Source of the DNA: an uncultured Muribaculaceae bacterium
GTDB lineage: Bacteria; Bacteroidota; Bacteroidia; Bacteroidales; Muribaculaceae
Direction: 5' to 3'
Length of the DNA: 64,000 nucleotides
Assembly: GCA_947625935.1 (NCBI GenBank)
Contig: CANQQE010000004.1
Coordinates: 1 to 64,000 of the forward strand
Position numbers and translations under genes: made by a program. Numbering within the stretch: position 1 is the stretch's first letter; each line of letters starts with the position of its first letter. Below, piece after piece: positions 1 through 7,350 of this stretch. The notes beneath the pieces were generated by a model. The model had not been told where the DNA came from, ran no database searches, and saw nothing but the letters and a program-made list of their open reading frames with translations.

Positions 1-87
1 GAGTCCGGTACAATACCGAACTCTTTCTCAAATCGGATAGTTAGTAACCTGTCCAACTTTTGGGGGTCACTTCACTTTGGTTGTTAG
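1..87 (+). pseudogene. Possible C-terminal end of a transposase or IS edge (partial)
   Basis: An open frame enters from the left edge of the window and stops at 85-87; its last residues read NLSNFWGSLHFGC. The DNA around 46-72 (cctgtccaacttttggggg) resembles sequence at the ends of Bacteroidales insertion sequences, from memory only. Only 28 codons are visible, so neither the family nor its completeness can be judged. If it is an IS end, the element sits directly after the capsid-like gene and may have cut that operon. Confidence 0.25.
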
Positions 88-117
88 ACAGCCTCTTCGC
101 GTTTGCGGCTGAGCCGG

Positions 118-1605
118 TTACTGACCGATCACGCGCAGATGGGTCTGAGGATAGCGCAGCACAAGGCAGCTCGCCTCGGTGATTACGATCGCGTCCGTGT
201 TTCTAACCCCTGAGCGGCGAAGGTCGAGCTTCTCCGTACGGAACGGCACATGGCAATATTTCGTGATATACTCCGGGTCTATGACCATACCGTCATAGGC
301 GTGGCCGCATTCATCGAACACTTCGCTCGCCAGCACATAGAGCGTGCCGAACTTGGTGCCTATCTCGGTGAAATCGATTCCCCATTTCGTCACGCGGTCA
401 CTGGCGGTGGCGATGCGGGTCAGATCCATGCGGTTGAGCGCGTCGATGAGCATTGTGCCTCCGATCAGCAGCTTGCGTGTCGAACCGGCGTTCTGTGTGA
501 ACGCCTCGCGGGTAAGCTCAACAAGTTTATCCTTGCTGATCGCACCTTTGGTATAGGTGACTTGGCGGTCGGTCTGATCCCAGATGCCCCCCGTGAGCAA
601 CACCTCGTTGCGCTTCTCGGTGTCATAGATTCGCGATTTGACTCCAAACAGGAAGTTTTTCTCCATCCCCAAGCGCATATCTATGATGGCTACCTCCTCC
701 TGGTCCGAGAAATCCCAACCCACCTCTTTGTTGGCGATTTTCTGGAACGTCGATTGCTCCACCTGAGCCTTGAATATCTGGCAATAGTTTTGCGCTTTCT
801 TAGGCAACGCCTCAAACTGTGCCGTCTGCACGTCAAGTTCGGCGGCGGCGCGCCCCATTCTGATCAGTTTGGTGCCTTTGGCCAAGTCAGGCATATTCCG
901 TTTGCCGTTATTGTCATAGCAGTTCGCCGGCAGCACATACAGTGTGCCGTTGGCGGTGCGCTGCACCACATAGAGCACGAGCGAGCCTGACGGATTCCCC
1001 TTGGAATCGGTGCCTTTGACGTCAGGGACGAGAATGGTTTCCGACGGCTCGAAAATCTGGGGGTCGGTCACCTGCAGCTCCACAGGGGAGTCGCCCGACG
1101 GGCCGTCGCCCTCGTAGGCCGCCGACACGGTGCTGACCGTAGGCTTCGTGTCGACCGAGTAATAATCCACCACCATGCTGCCGCAGGCGCGGGAGCCGCC
1201 CCAGCGCGAAATCTGGTCGATAGGGGTCGACATCGGGCGTATCTTCACTATGCGGTCGTCAATCTCATTGCGGAGCAGTCCGGGCGACGACTCCTCGCTC
1301 AACGACGTGGTCAGCGGCCCGTCGACGACGTGCTTGCCACCCGCGGTTCCGGCTATGACCACTCCGCTCGCAGCCATTATATCCCCGTCACCTCCGAGAG
1401 CCATCCACAGAGCCACTGCCGACAGGGCCACCAACAGTGTCACAATCCCGTTATCGCTTTTCACCCACTCCGTCAACTGCATGATCATATCCCCCAGCGT
1501 CTTCCTGTTGAGGTCTCTGTAGCCTCTCCTTTCCATCTGTATCTTCGACTTTTTTAAATTGCTCACTGATTTTATCGCTTTGGCGATACCTTTTAATAAT
1601 CCCAT
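118..1605 (-). CDS. Phage major-capsid-like protein with an N-terminal membrane segment
   Basis: 495 residues. From about residue 104 the protein looks like a tailed-phage major capsid protein of the HK97-fold type seen in Bacteroidota phages (SU10/DUF5309-like). The N-arm EIDDRIVKIRPMSTPIDQIS (114-133) is followed by beta-rich blocks including VLLTGGIWDQ, TKFGTLYVLASEVF and YDGMVIDPEYI near the C-terminus, typical of capsid spine and A-domain strands. The first 50 residues are basic and amphipathic, and residues 54-71 (IVTLLVALSAVALWMALG) would score as a transmembrane helix, which is unusual for a capsid subunit. The gene follows an acidic scaffold-like gene by 43 bp in one transcript. No protease, terminase or tail gene follows before the window edge. 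The family call rests on pattern recognition; an alternative is a membrane protein that borrowed a capsid fold. Confidence 0.62.
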   Translation of the reverse strand: MGLLKGIAKAIKSVSNLKKSKIQMERRGYRDLNRKTLGDMIMQLTEWVKSDNGIVTLLVALSAVALWMALGGDGDIMAASGVVIAGTAGGKHVVDGPLTTSLSEESSPGLLRNEIDDRIVKIRPMSTPIDQISRWGGSRACGSMVVDYYSVDTKPTVSTVSAAYEGDGPSGDSPVELQVTDPQIFEPSETILVPDVKGTDSKGNPSGSLVLYVVQRTANGTLYVLPANCYDNNGKRNMPDLAKGTKLIRMGRAAAELDVQTAQFEALPKKAQNYCQIFKAQVEQSTFQKIANKEVGWDFSDQEEVAIIDMRLGMEKNFLFGVKSRIYDTEKRNEVLLTGGIWDQTDRQVTYTKGAISKDKLVELTREAFTQNAGSTRKLLIGGTMLIDALNRMDLTRIATASDRVTKWGIDFTEIGTKFGTLYVLASEVFDECGHAYDGMVIDPEYITKYCHVPFRTEKLDLRRSGVRNTDAIVITEASCLVLRYPQTHLRVIGQ

Positions 1606-1648
1606 AATTTTTAATTTGTTAAATATTGATTAGTTACACAATGCTACC

Positions 1649-2086
1649 TCAATCCCATATGCTTCGGCGCGGACGGTTCAGAATAGTCGGCCCGCTTTCG
1701 CGTTCCTCCCACACCCCCGGTTCAGCCATCAGTGCCTCAATGCGCTCATTACGTCCCCTAAGATAACCGCGGCGCTCAGCCTCAGCAACCAGTGCTTCAA
1801 CACTCGGGCCATCTCCGGGCTCATCGCCACCTTCGCCGCCGCGCGCCACATCTTGCGGTTCCGGCTGATTTCCATCGTCGCCCGGCCCCACAGGGTCCCG
1901 GAGGGTGGTTTCCCGCTCTGTCGCCGCTGCGTCATTGTCTGTTTCCGCTTCCCCCACCGCGGCTGCCCCTGTTTCCCCTTCGGCAGAGGCTCCGGCGGCG
2001 GCTGTTCCCGCCGCCCCGGTTTCCCCTGCCGGTTCATCCTCACACCCCGCGTGCGCAGGCCCATTGAATTTGATTTCATCATCCAT
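1649..2086 (-). CDS. Acidic low-complexity protein, scaffold-like, before the capsid gene
   Basis: 145 residues. Residues 15-95 are almost only Ala, Gly, Glu, Asp, Thr and Pro and strongly acidic. Residues 98-120 (VEALVAEAERRGYLRGRNER) are predicted helical, and the protein ends in a basic-aromatic tail, RPRRSIWD. An acidic, partly disordered protein with a short helical C-terminus directly upstream of a major capsid gene is the usual position and composition of a phage scaffold protein, so that role is inferred; no sequence motif proves it. It is the first gene after the leader element at 2119-2167 and is separated from the capsid-like gene by 43 bp. The ATG at 2084-2086 is the first in frame. 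Confidence 0.55.
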   Translation of the reverse strand: MDDEIKFNGPAHAGCEDEPAGETGAAGTAAAGASAEGETGAAAVGEAETDNDAAATERETTLRDPVGPGDDGNQPEPQDVARGGEGGDEPGDGPSVEALVAEAERRGYLRGRNERIEALMAEPGVWEERESGPTILNRPRRSIWD

Positions 2087-2118
2087 AAACTTAAAAAACT
2101 TTTTAGTTAGTGATTACA

Positions 2119-2167
2119 CCGCAAAATTATCCCCTCCCGTCCCCATCCTCTCTGCGTTTTTCTCCCT
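2119..2167 (-). promoter_or_regulatory. Leader/promoter element A of the capsid operon (shared with 10841-10889)
   Basis: On the minus strand the -7 box TAATTTTG (complement of 2122-2129) is followed by GCGG and lies 36 nt before the scaffold-like start codon. Upstream of the box there is no TTTG at the -33 position; instead there is a purine-rich stretch ending in a conserved AAAACGCAG. The 49-bp block aligns without gaps to 10841-10889 in front of the connector/portal operon, 38 of 49 positions identical by hand count. Confidence 0.6.
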
Positions 2168-2184
2168 GAATTTTTATAACTTTG
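2156..2184 (+). promoter_or_regulatory. Probable promoter of the small membrane protein gene at 2224
   Basis: TAACTTTG at 2177-2184 fits the Bacteroidota -7 consensus TAnnTTTG, about 40 nt before the start codon. A T-run at 2156-2161 may serve as a weak -33 box with 15-16 bp spacing. It overlaps the edge of leader element A, so the two promoters are divergent and could compete. Confidence 0.4.
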
Positions 2185-2223
2185 CGCTGATATGTCTGAC
2201 AATAAGCCTAAATCACATTTAAC

Positions 2224-2553
2224 ATGAATATGACAACTGAACGAAAAATGCTGTTGCTTACGTTGCTTGGTCTCGCAATCCCGTTCGGCAACATAATCGG
2301 CCCTTATTTTATCAACTGCAAGACTCAGGGCGAGTTGCGTTTCCGTAAAACTTTAACCATTGTCGGTACAATACTCGTCGTAGTTGCAATAGCAATACCT
2401 GCCATGGGTTTGATGTCGGCTTTCGGCTCATCCGAAGTAGAGACAGTCGACCCTGATTCAATCACAAAATCCATAAGATGGGGATTTATACTGCCTGTGG
2501 GAATCCTCGTCACTATCGCAGCTCTGTGGCGTCGCACCCGGTTGGCTAAGTAG
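2224..2553 (+). CDS. Small inner-membrane protein, unknown function
   Basis: 109 residues with three hydrophobic segments: about 9-30 (LLLTLLGLAIPFGNIIGPYF), 44-66 and 86-101. The pattern, a short helix pair with a basic tail (RRTRLAK), resembles the many DUF4870-like or DUF4190-like small membrane proteins of Bacteroidota, but I recognise no specific family. The ATG at 2224 is followed by a second at 2230; both are possible. A -7 box lies 40 nt upstream. It is the first of three small membrane-protein genes on this strand (2224-3491), each likely lost or gained easily. Confidence 0.6.
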   Translation: MNMTTERKMLLLTLLGLAIPFGNIIGPYFINCKTQGELRFRKTLTIVGTILVVVAIAIPAMGLMSAFGSSEVETVDPDSITKSIRWGFILPVGILVTIAALWRRTRLAK

Positions 2554-2579
2554 GAGACGTGTCAAATTTCAGACAACTT

Positions 2580-2606
2580 GTAGGGTCAGCCCATGGGCTG
2601 ACCGCC
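2580..2606. repeat. REP-like palindrome, copy 1
   Basis: The core GGTCAGCCCATGGGCTGACC (2584-2603) is a perfect 20-bp palindrome, flanked by GTAG on the left and GCC on the right. Two related elements lie at 7295-7321 and 10924-10950. It stands in the 252-bp gene-free stretch 2554-2805, where I see nothing else beyond a GC-rich tail (2605-2665). Confidence 0.6.
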
Positions 2607-2805
2607 AACCGGCTGGCAATCAACTCGCATGACCGTTGCACCATTGTGCGCCTCTACAACCCGAGGGGAGAATCTACGTATTGAATTGATTTAACCATAG
2701 AATGGAATGCTAACTCCCAATTTGCGTAGGTCTTATCGCTAACCTCAACAAATGTTAATTTGTGATGAATTTAAATCAGCTTCTTGAAACGGGTGTTATT
2801 TCTGT

Positions 2806-3081
2806 ATGAAACAGCCCGATTATCCCAATCCCGGATTTGCACGCTAATTTGGCTCGTTGGCTTTGATTGCCATTGTGGTGGTGCAGTTCATCCCTTTTTC
2901 TGTGATTGTGGCCGCTTTAGGCTACCTCCCGTTTCTGACCTGCGTAGGCTATCGCGTGTACTACAGCTTCCGTCAGCGTTGCTATGGCTACGGTTGGATT
3001 ATGATTCTCGCCGGCCTTATGATGATCGGTGTCTTCATCGCCTCCTATATATTCTACACTAAAATCAGCCAACCCTTATGA
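2806..3081 (+). pseudogene. Small membrane protein with an in-frame stop after codon 13
   Basis: ATG at 2806 opens MKQPDYPNPGFAR, then TAA at 2845-2847, and the same frame continues without interruption to 3081 as FGSLALIAIVVVQFIPFSVI and onwards. A short proline-rich, polar N-terminus followed by two hydrophobic segments around a YRVYYSFRQRCYGYG turn is the plan of CD225/dispanin-like small membrane proteins (inference). A single C-to-T change (CAA to TAA) would explain the stop. Translation could also restart at TTG 2857, giving a 74-residue product. Its stop overlaps the start of the next gene by 4 bp, so coupling survives. Not certain whether it is dead, a restart gene, or a base-call error. 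Confidence 0.5.
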
Positions 3082-3491
3082 ATCAATCAGATAAATTTGT
3101 CCCCCGGAGCGTGGTACGCGACATCTACATTGTCATTGCCCTATATGTAGGCCTCACGGTGCTGATGTTCACCGGATGGCTGTCGGCCCAGTGGCTCAAC
3201 CGAGTCTCGATAGCGTGTATGTGCGTGGGTGCGTTTATGATTCCTGTGATATCACGCAATCTTCGCAGTTTCCTGTCGCTTGTTTCCTCTCCGAGCAGTG
3301 TGTCTCGACGGGTTTTGCCATGGCTGTGGTGCGCCATCGGCTCATTGATGGTATTTGCCCTGCTTGTCGGCGGCCTCTCGCCTGATTCGACACTTATGTT
3401 GGTGGTCTGTTCTGTCGGGCTTGCCTTCAACCTCCTGCTCGGCATCCTCATCCCTGCCGGCTATTTCTCGCCACAAAAAGATATCGATTGA
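3078..3491 (+). CDS. Membrane protein with four predicted helices, unknown function
   Basis: 137 residues. Hydrophobic segments lie at about 14-34, 43-58, 84-102 and 107-128, with a basic N-terminus and a short hydrophilic end (FSPQKDID). No catalytic or binding motif is visible. The ATG at 3078 overlaps the stop of the preceding small membrane gene (ATGA type overlap), which suggests the two are translated together and may form a complex. It is followed after 23 bp by the end of the oppositely oriented GNAT gene. Function unknown. Confidence 0.6.
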   Translation: MNQSDKFVPRSVVRDIYIVIALYVGLTVLMFTGWLSAQWLNRVSIACMCVGAFMIPVISRNLRSFLSLVSSPSSVSRRVLPWLWCAIGSLMVFALLVGGLSPDSTLMLVVCSVGLAFNLLLGILIPAGYFSPQKDID

Positions 3492-3514
3492 AAAATTTTC
3501 AATCCGAAGGGCCA

Positions 3515-4066
3515 TTATTCATCTGTTTCTTCCAAGTCAAAAAATAAAAGTCGGGTGGGCTCTGAGTCGATATCTTTGCTCAATGGCAAGAAATTATTCT
3601 TGGTATAAAATGGCACAGCGTCAACATATGCGTCAACAGTTATGAACCGGCATCCGGTTTTATTATCTATGACGAAATAAGACTTTATGAAATCGAGCAT
3701 GAAAGTCCCTAATGACAATCCTTTTGCAGAGATGTCAACACCAAGCCTGCAAATTTTTGTGGCAGGATAACTTTTTATACGTTTTTCATTAATAAATCGC
3801 TTTTTTCGGAATCGGTTAAAATCCGCTCTACTATCAAAATCCGATAAAGATACCCTGTCGTTTGCAAGACTAAAAAATCCGACTACCTGCTTGGTGTCCC
3901 TACGTTCAATGACATAGCTTACTGCTAATCTTGTCCTATGATAATGTTGTGATTCGTTTAAGATAAAGTCATTCAGGTCATCGTCACCACAGTTGAAGAA
4001 TTTGACTGATTCATCTTTTCCAAGGCGACGTATTTGGTATGTTTCCGCAATTTGAGTTGGAGTCAT
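3515..4066 (-). CDS. GNAT acetyltransferase, probable toxin of a toxin-antitoxin pair
   Basis: 183 residues with the GNAT fold: N-terminal strand-helix (YQIRRLGKDESVKFFNCGDD), a central strand with ICRLGVDISAKGLSLGTFML (the acetyl-CoA-binding loop) at about 122-141, and a C-terminal VPFYTKNNFLPL block. The proteins that sit behind a tiny gene like this, including TacT-type toxins, acetylate the amino group of aminoacyl-tRNA and stop translation; that activity is inferred, not shown. The loop reads A-K-G-L-S-L-G rather than the textbook QxxGxG, as in many TacT relatives. It starts 5 bp after the stop of the small gene at 4072-4224, and both lie behind a palindrome at 4272-4292 that could be the operator. 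Confidence 0.7.
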   Translation of the reverse strand: MTPTQIAETYQIRRLGKDESVKFFNCGDDDLNDFILNESQHYHRTRLAVSYVIERRDTKQVVGFFSLANDRVSLSDFDSRADFNRFRKKRFINEKRIKSYPATKICRLGVDISAKGLSLGTFMLDFIKSYFVIDNKTGCRFITVDAYVDAVPFYTKNNFLPLSKDIDSEPTRLLFFDLEETDE

Positions 4067-4071
4067 ATGGG

Positions 4072-4224
4072 CTATTTCACTAACATAGACATCGCAGCCT
4101 GGTAGTTGGCTTTGCGACGGTTACGAACTTCTGGTGTCTCCTTTGGCGGGTTTTTCATGCGTTCTTCAAATCTGCGGGCATCCTCGCCAAACAATATCGG
4201 TGTTTCTTTTATTGGTCTTGCCAT
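4072..4224 (-). CDS. Small antitoxin-like protein preceding the GNAT gene
   Basis: 50 residues from ATG 4224: MARPIKETPILFGEDARRFE, then a basic helical half with EVRNRRKANYQAAMSML. A frame extends upstream to 4260, but the ARPIKETP start fits the conserved beginning of such short Bacteroidales proteins and leaves a leader with a -7 box (TATCTTTG, complement of 4247-4254). It is not an obvious ribbon-helix-helix protein as in TacA; the C-terminal half probably wraps the toxin. The antitoxin role comes from its position, size and 5-bp spacing to the GNAT gene. Confidence 0.6.
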   Translation of the reverse strand: MARPIKETPILFGEDARRFEERMKNPPKETPEVRNRRKANYQAAMSMLVK

Positions 4225-4246
4225 TGCTCTATAGGTTTGATTTATA

Positions 4247-4292
4247 CAAAGATAAAACAATTTATCTGTACTAATTGCATTCTATGCAATTA
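4247..4292 (-). promoter_or_regulatory. Promoter and palindromic operator of the GNAT toxin-antitoxin pair
   Basis: The -7 box TATCTTTG is the complement of 4247-4254. Upstream of it, 4272-4292 is a 21-bp inverted repeat with arms TAATTGCAT and ATGCAATTA around TCT. The palindrome covers the place where the -33 box should be, as expected for an operator bound by the antitoxin or the toxin-antitoxin complex (inference). Confidence 0.5.
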
Positions 4293-4318
4293 AAAAACAA
4301 ATTATTAGTTAGTTTCGT

Positions 4319-4765
4319 TTATTTAAACGTCACTGTGCGGTTATAGATGAAATTGGCCACGGTGTAACCGACGTTGCCCGCCAATGTCGCCACCGCGTAG
4401 CCGCTGAACGTCAATCCTCCGATCACCCACTGCATCGCCCCAAGCGGAGTGCGATAAGTCAACGCCCACACTATCACAAACTGCAGTGCGTAGCACAGCC
4501 CGAAGCCAACCAGAAACTTTACCGCCTCGCGCTTGAAATCTTTACGCGAATGGAAAACCCACGTCTTGTTCCAGATAAACGAGTTGACAAGCCCGCAACC
4601 GTAGCCTATGGCGTTTGCCCCCATCGGCTTGATGCCTAAAAACGACTTGGTCACATAGATTACGATCAGCGTTACCAACGTGTTCATCACCCCCACCAAG
4701 GCGTATTTCACGAACTGTATCACAGCCGTCCGTCTGTTGTTTGTCATGGTGTCTTCCCTCTCCAT
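4319..4765 (-). CDS. GtrA family membrane protein
   Basis: 148 residues, four transmembrane segments. GtrA/DPMS-type proteins move lipid-linked sugars or assist membrane glycosyltransferases in cell-surface polysaccharide synthesis. The typical opening FVKYALVGVMNTLVTLIVIY (about 14-33), the middle GCGLVNSFIWNKTWVFHSRK and the end VANFIYNRTVTFK are all present. The start at 4765 gives MEREDTM; ATG 4747 (MTNNRRT) is equally good and closer to relatives. It lies 59 bp after the TRIC-type gene, on the same strand, and no glycosyltransferase is next to it, so its partner is unknown. Confidence 0.85.
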   Translation of the reverse strand: MEREDTMTNNRRTAVIQFVKYALVGVMNTLVTLIVIYVTKSFLGIKPMGANAIGYGCGLVNSFIWNKTWVFHSRKDFKREAVKFLVGFGLCYALQFVIVWALTYRTPLGAMQWVIGGLTFSGYAVATLAGNVGYTVANFIYNRTVTFK

Positions 4766-4824
4766 TATCTCTGTTCCGTATTGCTTTTTAGTTACTTATT
4801 GTTCATAATTGTCAGTGTCGTTGT

Positions 4825-5433
4825 TCACCCTTTTAGCACCGGCAACGACCATCGGTAGTGCACCGCTAAAAGACGCAACGCTATCGCCGTCAGGCCGCAC
4901 GCCGCTTGTTGAAGTATGTCGCCGCCACCGCCGATCGCTATAAGCCAGTAGACGACGCCCCCGGCTATGCACGCCGTGGCATAGACCTCCTTGCGGAAAA
5001 ACAGCGGTTCCTCGTTGATGAGTATGTCGCGCACCACGCCCCCAAACGCGCCCGTGATCATTCCCATCACTATCGCAACCCACATCGGGTAGCCCGTGGC
5101 CAGGCTTTTTTGTATGCCGATGACCACAAACAACGCCAGTCCGATCGTGTCGAATATCAGCAACATACGGTCGTGGCGTACGAGCAGATGCCTGAACAGC
5201 ACCACTATCGCCAGAGCGGCCCCAGTGACGGCCAGATACCACCACGTCTGCATCCAGAACACAGGAATGTCGAGCAGCACGTCGCGCAGCGTTCCGCCCC
5301 CTATTGCCGTCACAAGACCGACGGTGTAGGCGCCGAACCAGTCAAATCGTTTCACCGATGCGAGCCTGATGCCGCTGATGGCGAACGCTATGGTGCCTAT
5401 TACCTCTATGAGAAACAGAAATGTGGCTTCCAT
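4825..5433 (-). CDS. TRIC-type cation channel / YicG family membrane protein
   Basis: 202 residues from ATG 5433 (MEATFLFLIEVIGTIAFAIS). The UPF0126/TRIC family has two repeated halves of three helices; both halves show the hallmark glycine-rich loop: VTAIGGGTLRDVL in the first and MGMITGAFGGVVRDIL in the second. Prokaryotic members form trimeric potassium-permeable channels, some linked to glycine; the substrate cannot be read from the sequence. An open frame extends upstream to 5502 but would run into nth, and the ATG at 5433 leaves a 13-bp gap after the nth stop and matches the family start. Confidence 0.85.
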   Translation of the reverse strand: MEATFLFLIEVIGTIAFAISGIRLASVKRFDWFGAYTVGLVTAIGGGTLRDVLLDIPVFWMQTWWYLAVTGAALAIVVLFRHLLVRHDRMLLIFDTIGLALFVVIGIQKSLATGYPMWVAIVMGMITGAFGGVVRDILINEEPLFFRKEVYATACIAGGVVYWLIAIGGGGDILQQAACGLTAIALRLLAVHYRWSLPVLKG

Positions 5434-5446
5434 CTTGGCGGCGATT

Positions 5447-6112
5447 CTATCGTTTTGGCTTGTTGGTGACTTTACCCCCGGTCTGGTAATAGCGGCACGC
5501 ATCTCTAACCCCGCAGTTGAGGCAGTCGGGGCGGCGGGCCTTGCAGATGTACCGCCCGTGCAATATCAGCCAGTGGTGAGCCTTAGGTATTATATCGGCC
5601 GGGATATGCCTCATCAACGCCTTCTCCGTCGCCAACGGCGTGGTGCAGCCTGTCGTCAGCCCTATGCGGTCCGACACCCTGAAAACATGGGTGTCCACCG
5701 CCATAGCGGCCTTGTCAAACACCACCGACAGCATCACGTTGGCAGTCTTGCGGCCTACTCCGGGGATTTTAACGAGCTGGTCAAGCTCGCCGGGGACCTC
5801 CCCCCCGAACTCATCGACAAGCATCCGTGCCGCGCCGGCGAGATTGCGGGCTTTGTTGTTGGGGTAGCTGCACGATTTGATATACTCGAAAATCTCCTCC
5901 TGTGTGGCGGCCGCCATGTCGGCGGCCGTAGGGTAGGCTTCAAAAAGGGCAGGTGTGATCATGTTGACGCGCTTGTCAGTGCACTGGGCCGATAATATGA
6001 CGGCCACAAGCAGTTGATAGGGCGACTCGTAGTGCAGTTCGGTCTGGGGTAGCGGGTTGTTTGATTCAAACCACTCGATGCACCGTGCGTAACGCTCTTT
6101 TACTGTCATCAT
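5447..6112 (-). CDS. nth: Endonuclease III (DNA glycosylase/AP lyase)
   Basis: 221 residues, the usual length. Removes oxidised pyrimidines and cleaves the abasic site in base-excision repair. The helix-hairpin-helix LVKIPGVGRKTANVM carries the catalytic Lys122, Asp140 stands in AVDTHVFRV, and the C-terminal iron-sulfur cluster has the exact C-x6-C-x2-C-x5-C spacing (Cys190, 197, 200, 206). All key residues are intact. Two adjacent ATG codons (6112 and 6109) are possible starts. It follows pheS by 39 bp and precedes the channel gene by 13 bp, so pheS-nth-channel are probably one transcript. Confidence 0.95.
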   Translation of the reverse strand: MMTVKERYARCIEWFESNNPLPQTELHYESPYQLLVAVILSAQCTDKRVNMITPALFEAYPTAADMAAATQEEIFEYIKSCSYPNNKARNLAGAARMLVDEFGGEVPGELDQLVKIPGVGRKTANVMLSVVFDKAAMAVDTHVFRVSDRIGLTTGCTTPLATEKALMRHIPADIIPKAHHWLILHGRYICKARRPDCLNCGVRDACRYYQTGGKVTNKPKR

Positions 6113-6151
6113 TCACGCCGTTTTCCCTGATGATACTTAGTTATCTTCGTG

Positions 6152-7171
6152 TCAGTGTGCGGCCTGAAACTCCTCAAGGAAACGCTGGTCGTTTTCCGAG
6201 AACATTCTCAAGTCCTTCACCTGATATTTCAGATTCGTGATGCGTTCCACTCCCATGCCCAGGGCGAAACCGCTGTAGACATTCGGGTCGATGCCGCAGG
6301 CTTCGAGCACATTGGGGTCAACCATGCCGCAGCCGAGTATCTCTACCCAACCCGTCCCTTTGCAGAACGAACATCCCTTCCCGCCGCACAGGTTGCAAGA
6401 GATGTCCATCTCAGCCGACGGCTCCGTAAAGGGGAAATAGCTGGGGCGCAGACGTATCTGAGTCTCCGGCCCGAACATCTCCTGGGCGAAATAGAGCAAC
6501 GTCTGTTTAAGGTCGGCGAACGACACATTCTTGTCGACATACAGGGCCTCTACCTGATGGAAGAAGCAGTGGGCGCGTGCCGAGATTGCCTCGTTGCGGT
6601 ACACGCGGCCGGGGCAGATGATGCGGATCGGCGGTTTCTGACGCTCCATCACGCGGCTCTGAACCGACGACGTGTGCGTGCGCAGCAGCACGTCAGGCTC
6701 CCTGTTGATGAAAAATGTGTCCTGCATATCGCGTGCCGGATGGTCGGGAGCGAAGTTGAGCGACGAGAAAACGTGCCAGTCATCCTCTATCTCCGGACCC
6801 TCGGCGATGGTGAAACCGAGACGGCGGAAGATGGCGATAATCTCCTCCCTCACGATCGACAGCGGATGCCGTGTGCCGAGCGCTATGGGCGAGGCGGTGC
6901 GTGTCAGGTCGAGCCCGTCGGTCGCGGCGTCGGTGGTCTCTGTCGACTCCCGGAGCGAGTTGATTTTCTCAGTGGCCATTGTCTTCAGCTCGTTAAGTGC
7001 TTGGCCTATCGCTTTTTTATCTTGTGGCGCGACTTCACGGAAATCGTTGAAAAGCAGTGAGACAGATCCCTTCTTGCTCAGATACTTTATGCGCAGTGCC
7101 TCCACGGCGGCTGCGTCGCTTGCCGTCAGCGCGGCGATTTCTTCCTTGAGTCGATTGATTTTATCTAACAT
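6152..7171 (-). CDS. pheS: Phenylalanyl-tRNA synthetase alpha subunit
   Basis: 339 residues from ATG 7171 (MLDKINRLKEEIAALTAS); longer frames upstream would run through the leader and are rejected. The N-terminal coiled coil (about 1-85) binds tRNA; the class II catalytic domain follows with RVYRNEAISARAHCFFHQVE (motif 2), TEPSAEMDISC and the motif 3 GMGVERI near 305. It forms the alpha2-beta2 enzyme with PheT, which is not in this window, as is usual when pheS and pheT are apart in Bacteroidales. A cysteine-rich loop CNLCGGKGCSFCKGTGWVE is normal for the bacterial subunit. A well-spaced promoter lies at 7233-7263. Confidence 0.95.
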   Translation of the reverse strand: MLDKINRLKEEIAALTASDAAAVEALRIKYLSKKGSVSLLFNDFREVAPQDKKAIGQALNELKTMATEKINSLRESTETTDAATDGLDLTRTASPIALGTRHPLSIVREEIIAIFRRLGFTIAEGPEIEDDWHVFSSLNFAPDHPARDMQDTFFINREPDVLLRTHTSSVQSRVMERQKPPIRIICPGRVYRNEAISARAHCFFHQVEALYVDKNVSFADLKQTLLYFAQEMFGPETQIRLRPSYFPFTEPSAEMDISCNLCGGKGCSFCKGTGWVEILGCGMVDPNVLEACGIDPNVYSGFALGMGVERITNLKYQVKDLRMFSENDQRFLEEFQAAH

Positions 7172-7232
7172 TGTTGTGATATATTGGTCTTGGACGTATT
7201 GACGCGGTAACTCTCTGAAAACTACCGCCACG

Positions 7233-7263
7233 CAAAATTACAAAAAATCCACCCATTCCCAAA
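7233..7263 (-). promoter_or_regulatory. Promoter of pheS
   Basis: On the minus strand the -33 box TTTG (complement of 7260-7263) and the -7 box TAATTTTG (complement of 7233-7240) are 19 bp apart, a very good match to the Bacteroidota sigma-ABfr consensus, about 62 nt before the pheS start codon. Confidence 0.65.
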
Positions 7264-7294
7264 ACATTATTCCACATCCATTCCATCCCTCCCC

Positions 7295-7321
7295 GGTAGA
7301 GCCTGCCCACGGGCAGGCCGC
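7295..7321. repeat. REP-like palindrome, copy 2
   Basis: Arms GCCTGCCC (7301-7308) and GGGCAGGC (7311-7318) around AC, with GGTAGA on the left and CGCC on the right, the same flanks as the copies at 2580 and 10924. It lies between vsr and the pheS promoter and could act as a terminator for vsr or as an mRNA stabiliser. Confidence 0.6.
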
Positions 7322-7350
7322 CCCAAGACGCGCCCCCTCGGAAAAAATCA

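Noticed and set aside
2157-2188. Leader elements A and B as a chance match of GC-rich DNA
   Set aside because: The alignment is ungapped over 49 bp with the same distance to -7 box and start codon, which is hard to get by chance; kept as a finding instead.
5434-5502. Upstream extension of the TRIC-type channel gene
   Set aside because: Would overlap nth; family members begin at MEATFLF, ATG 5433.
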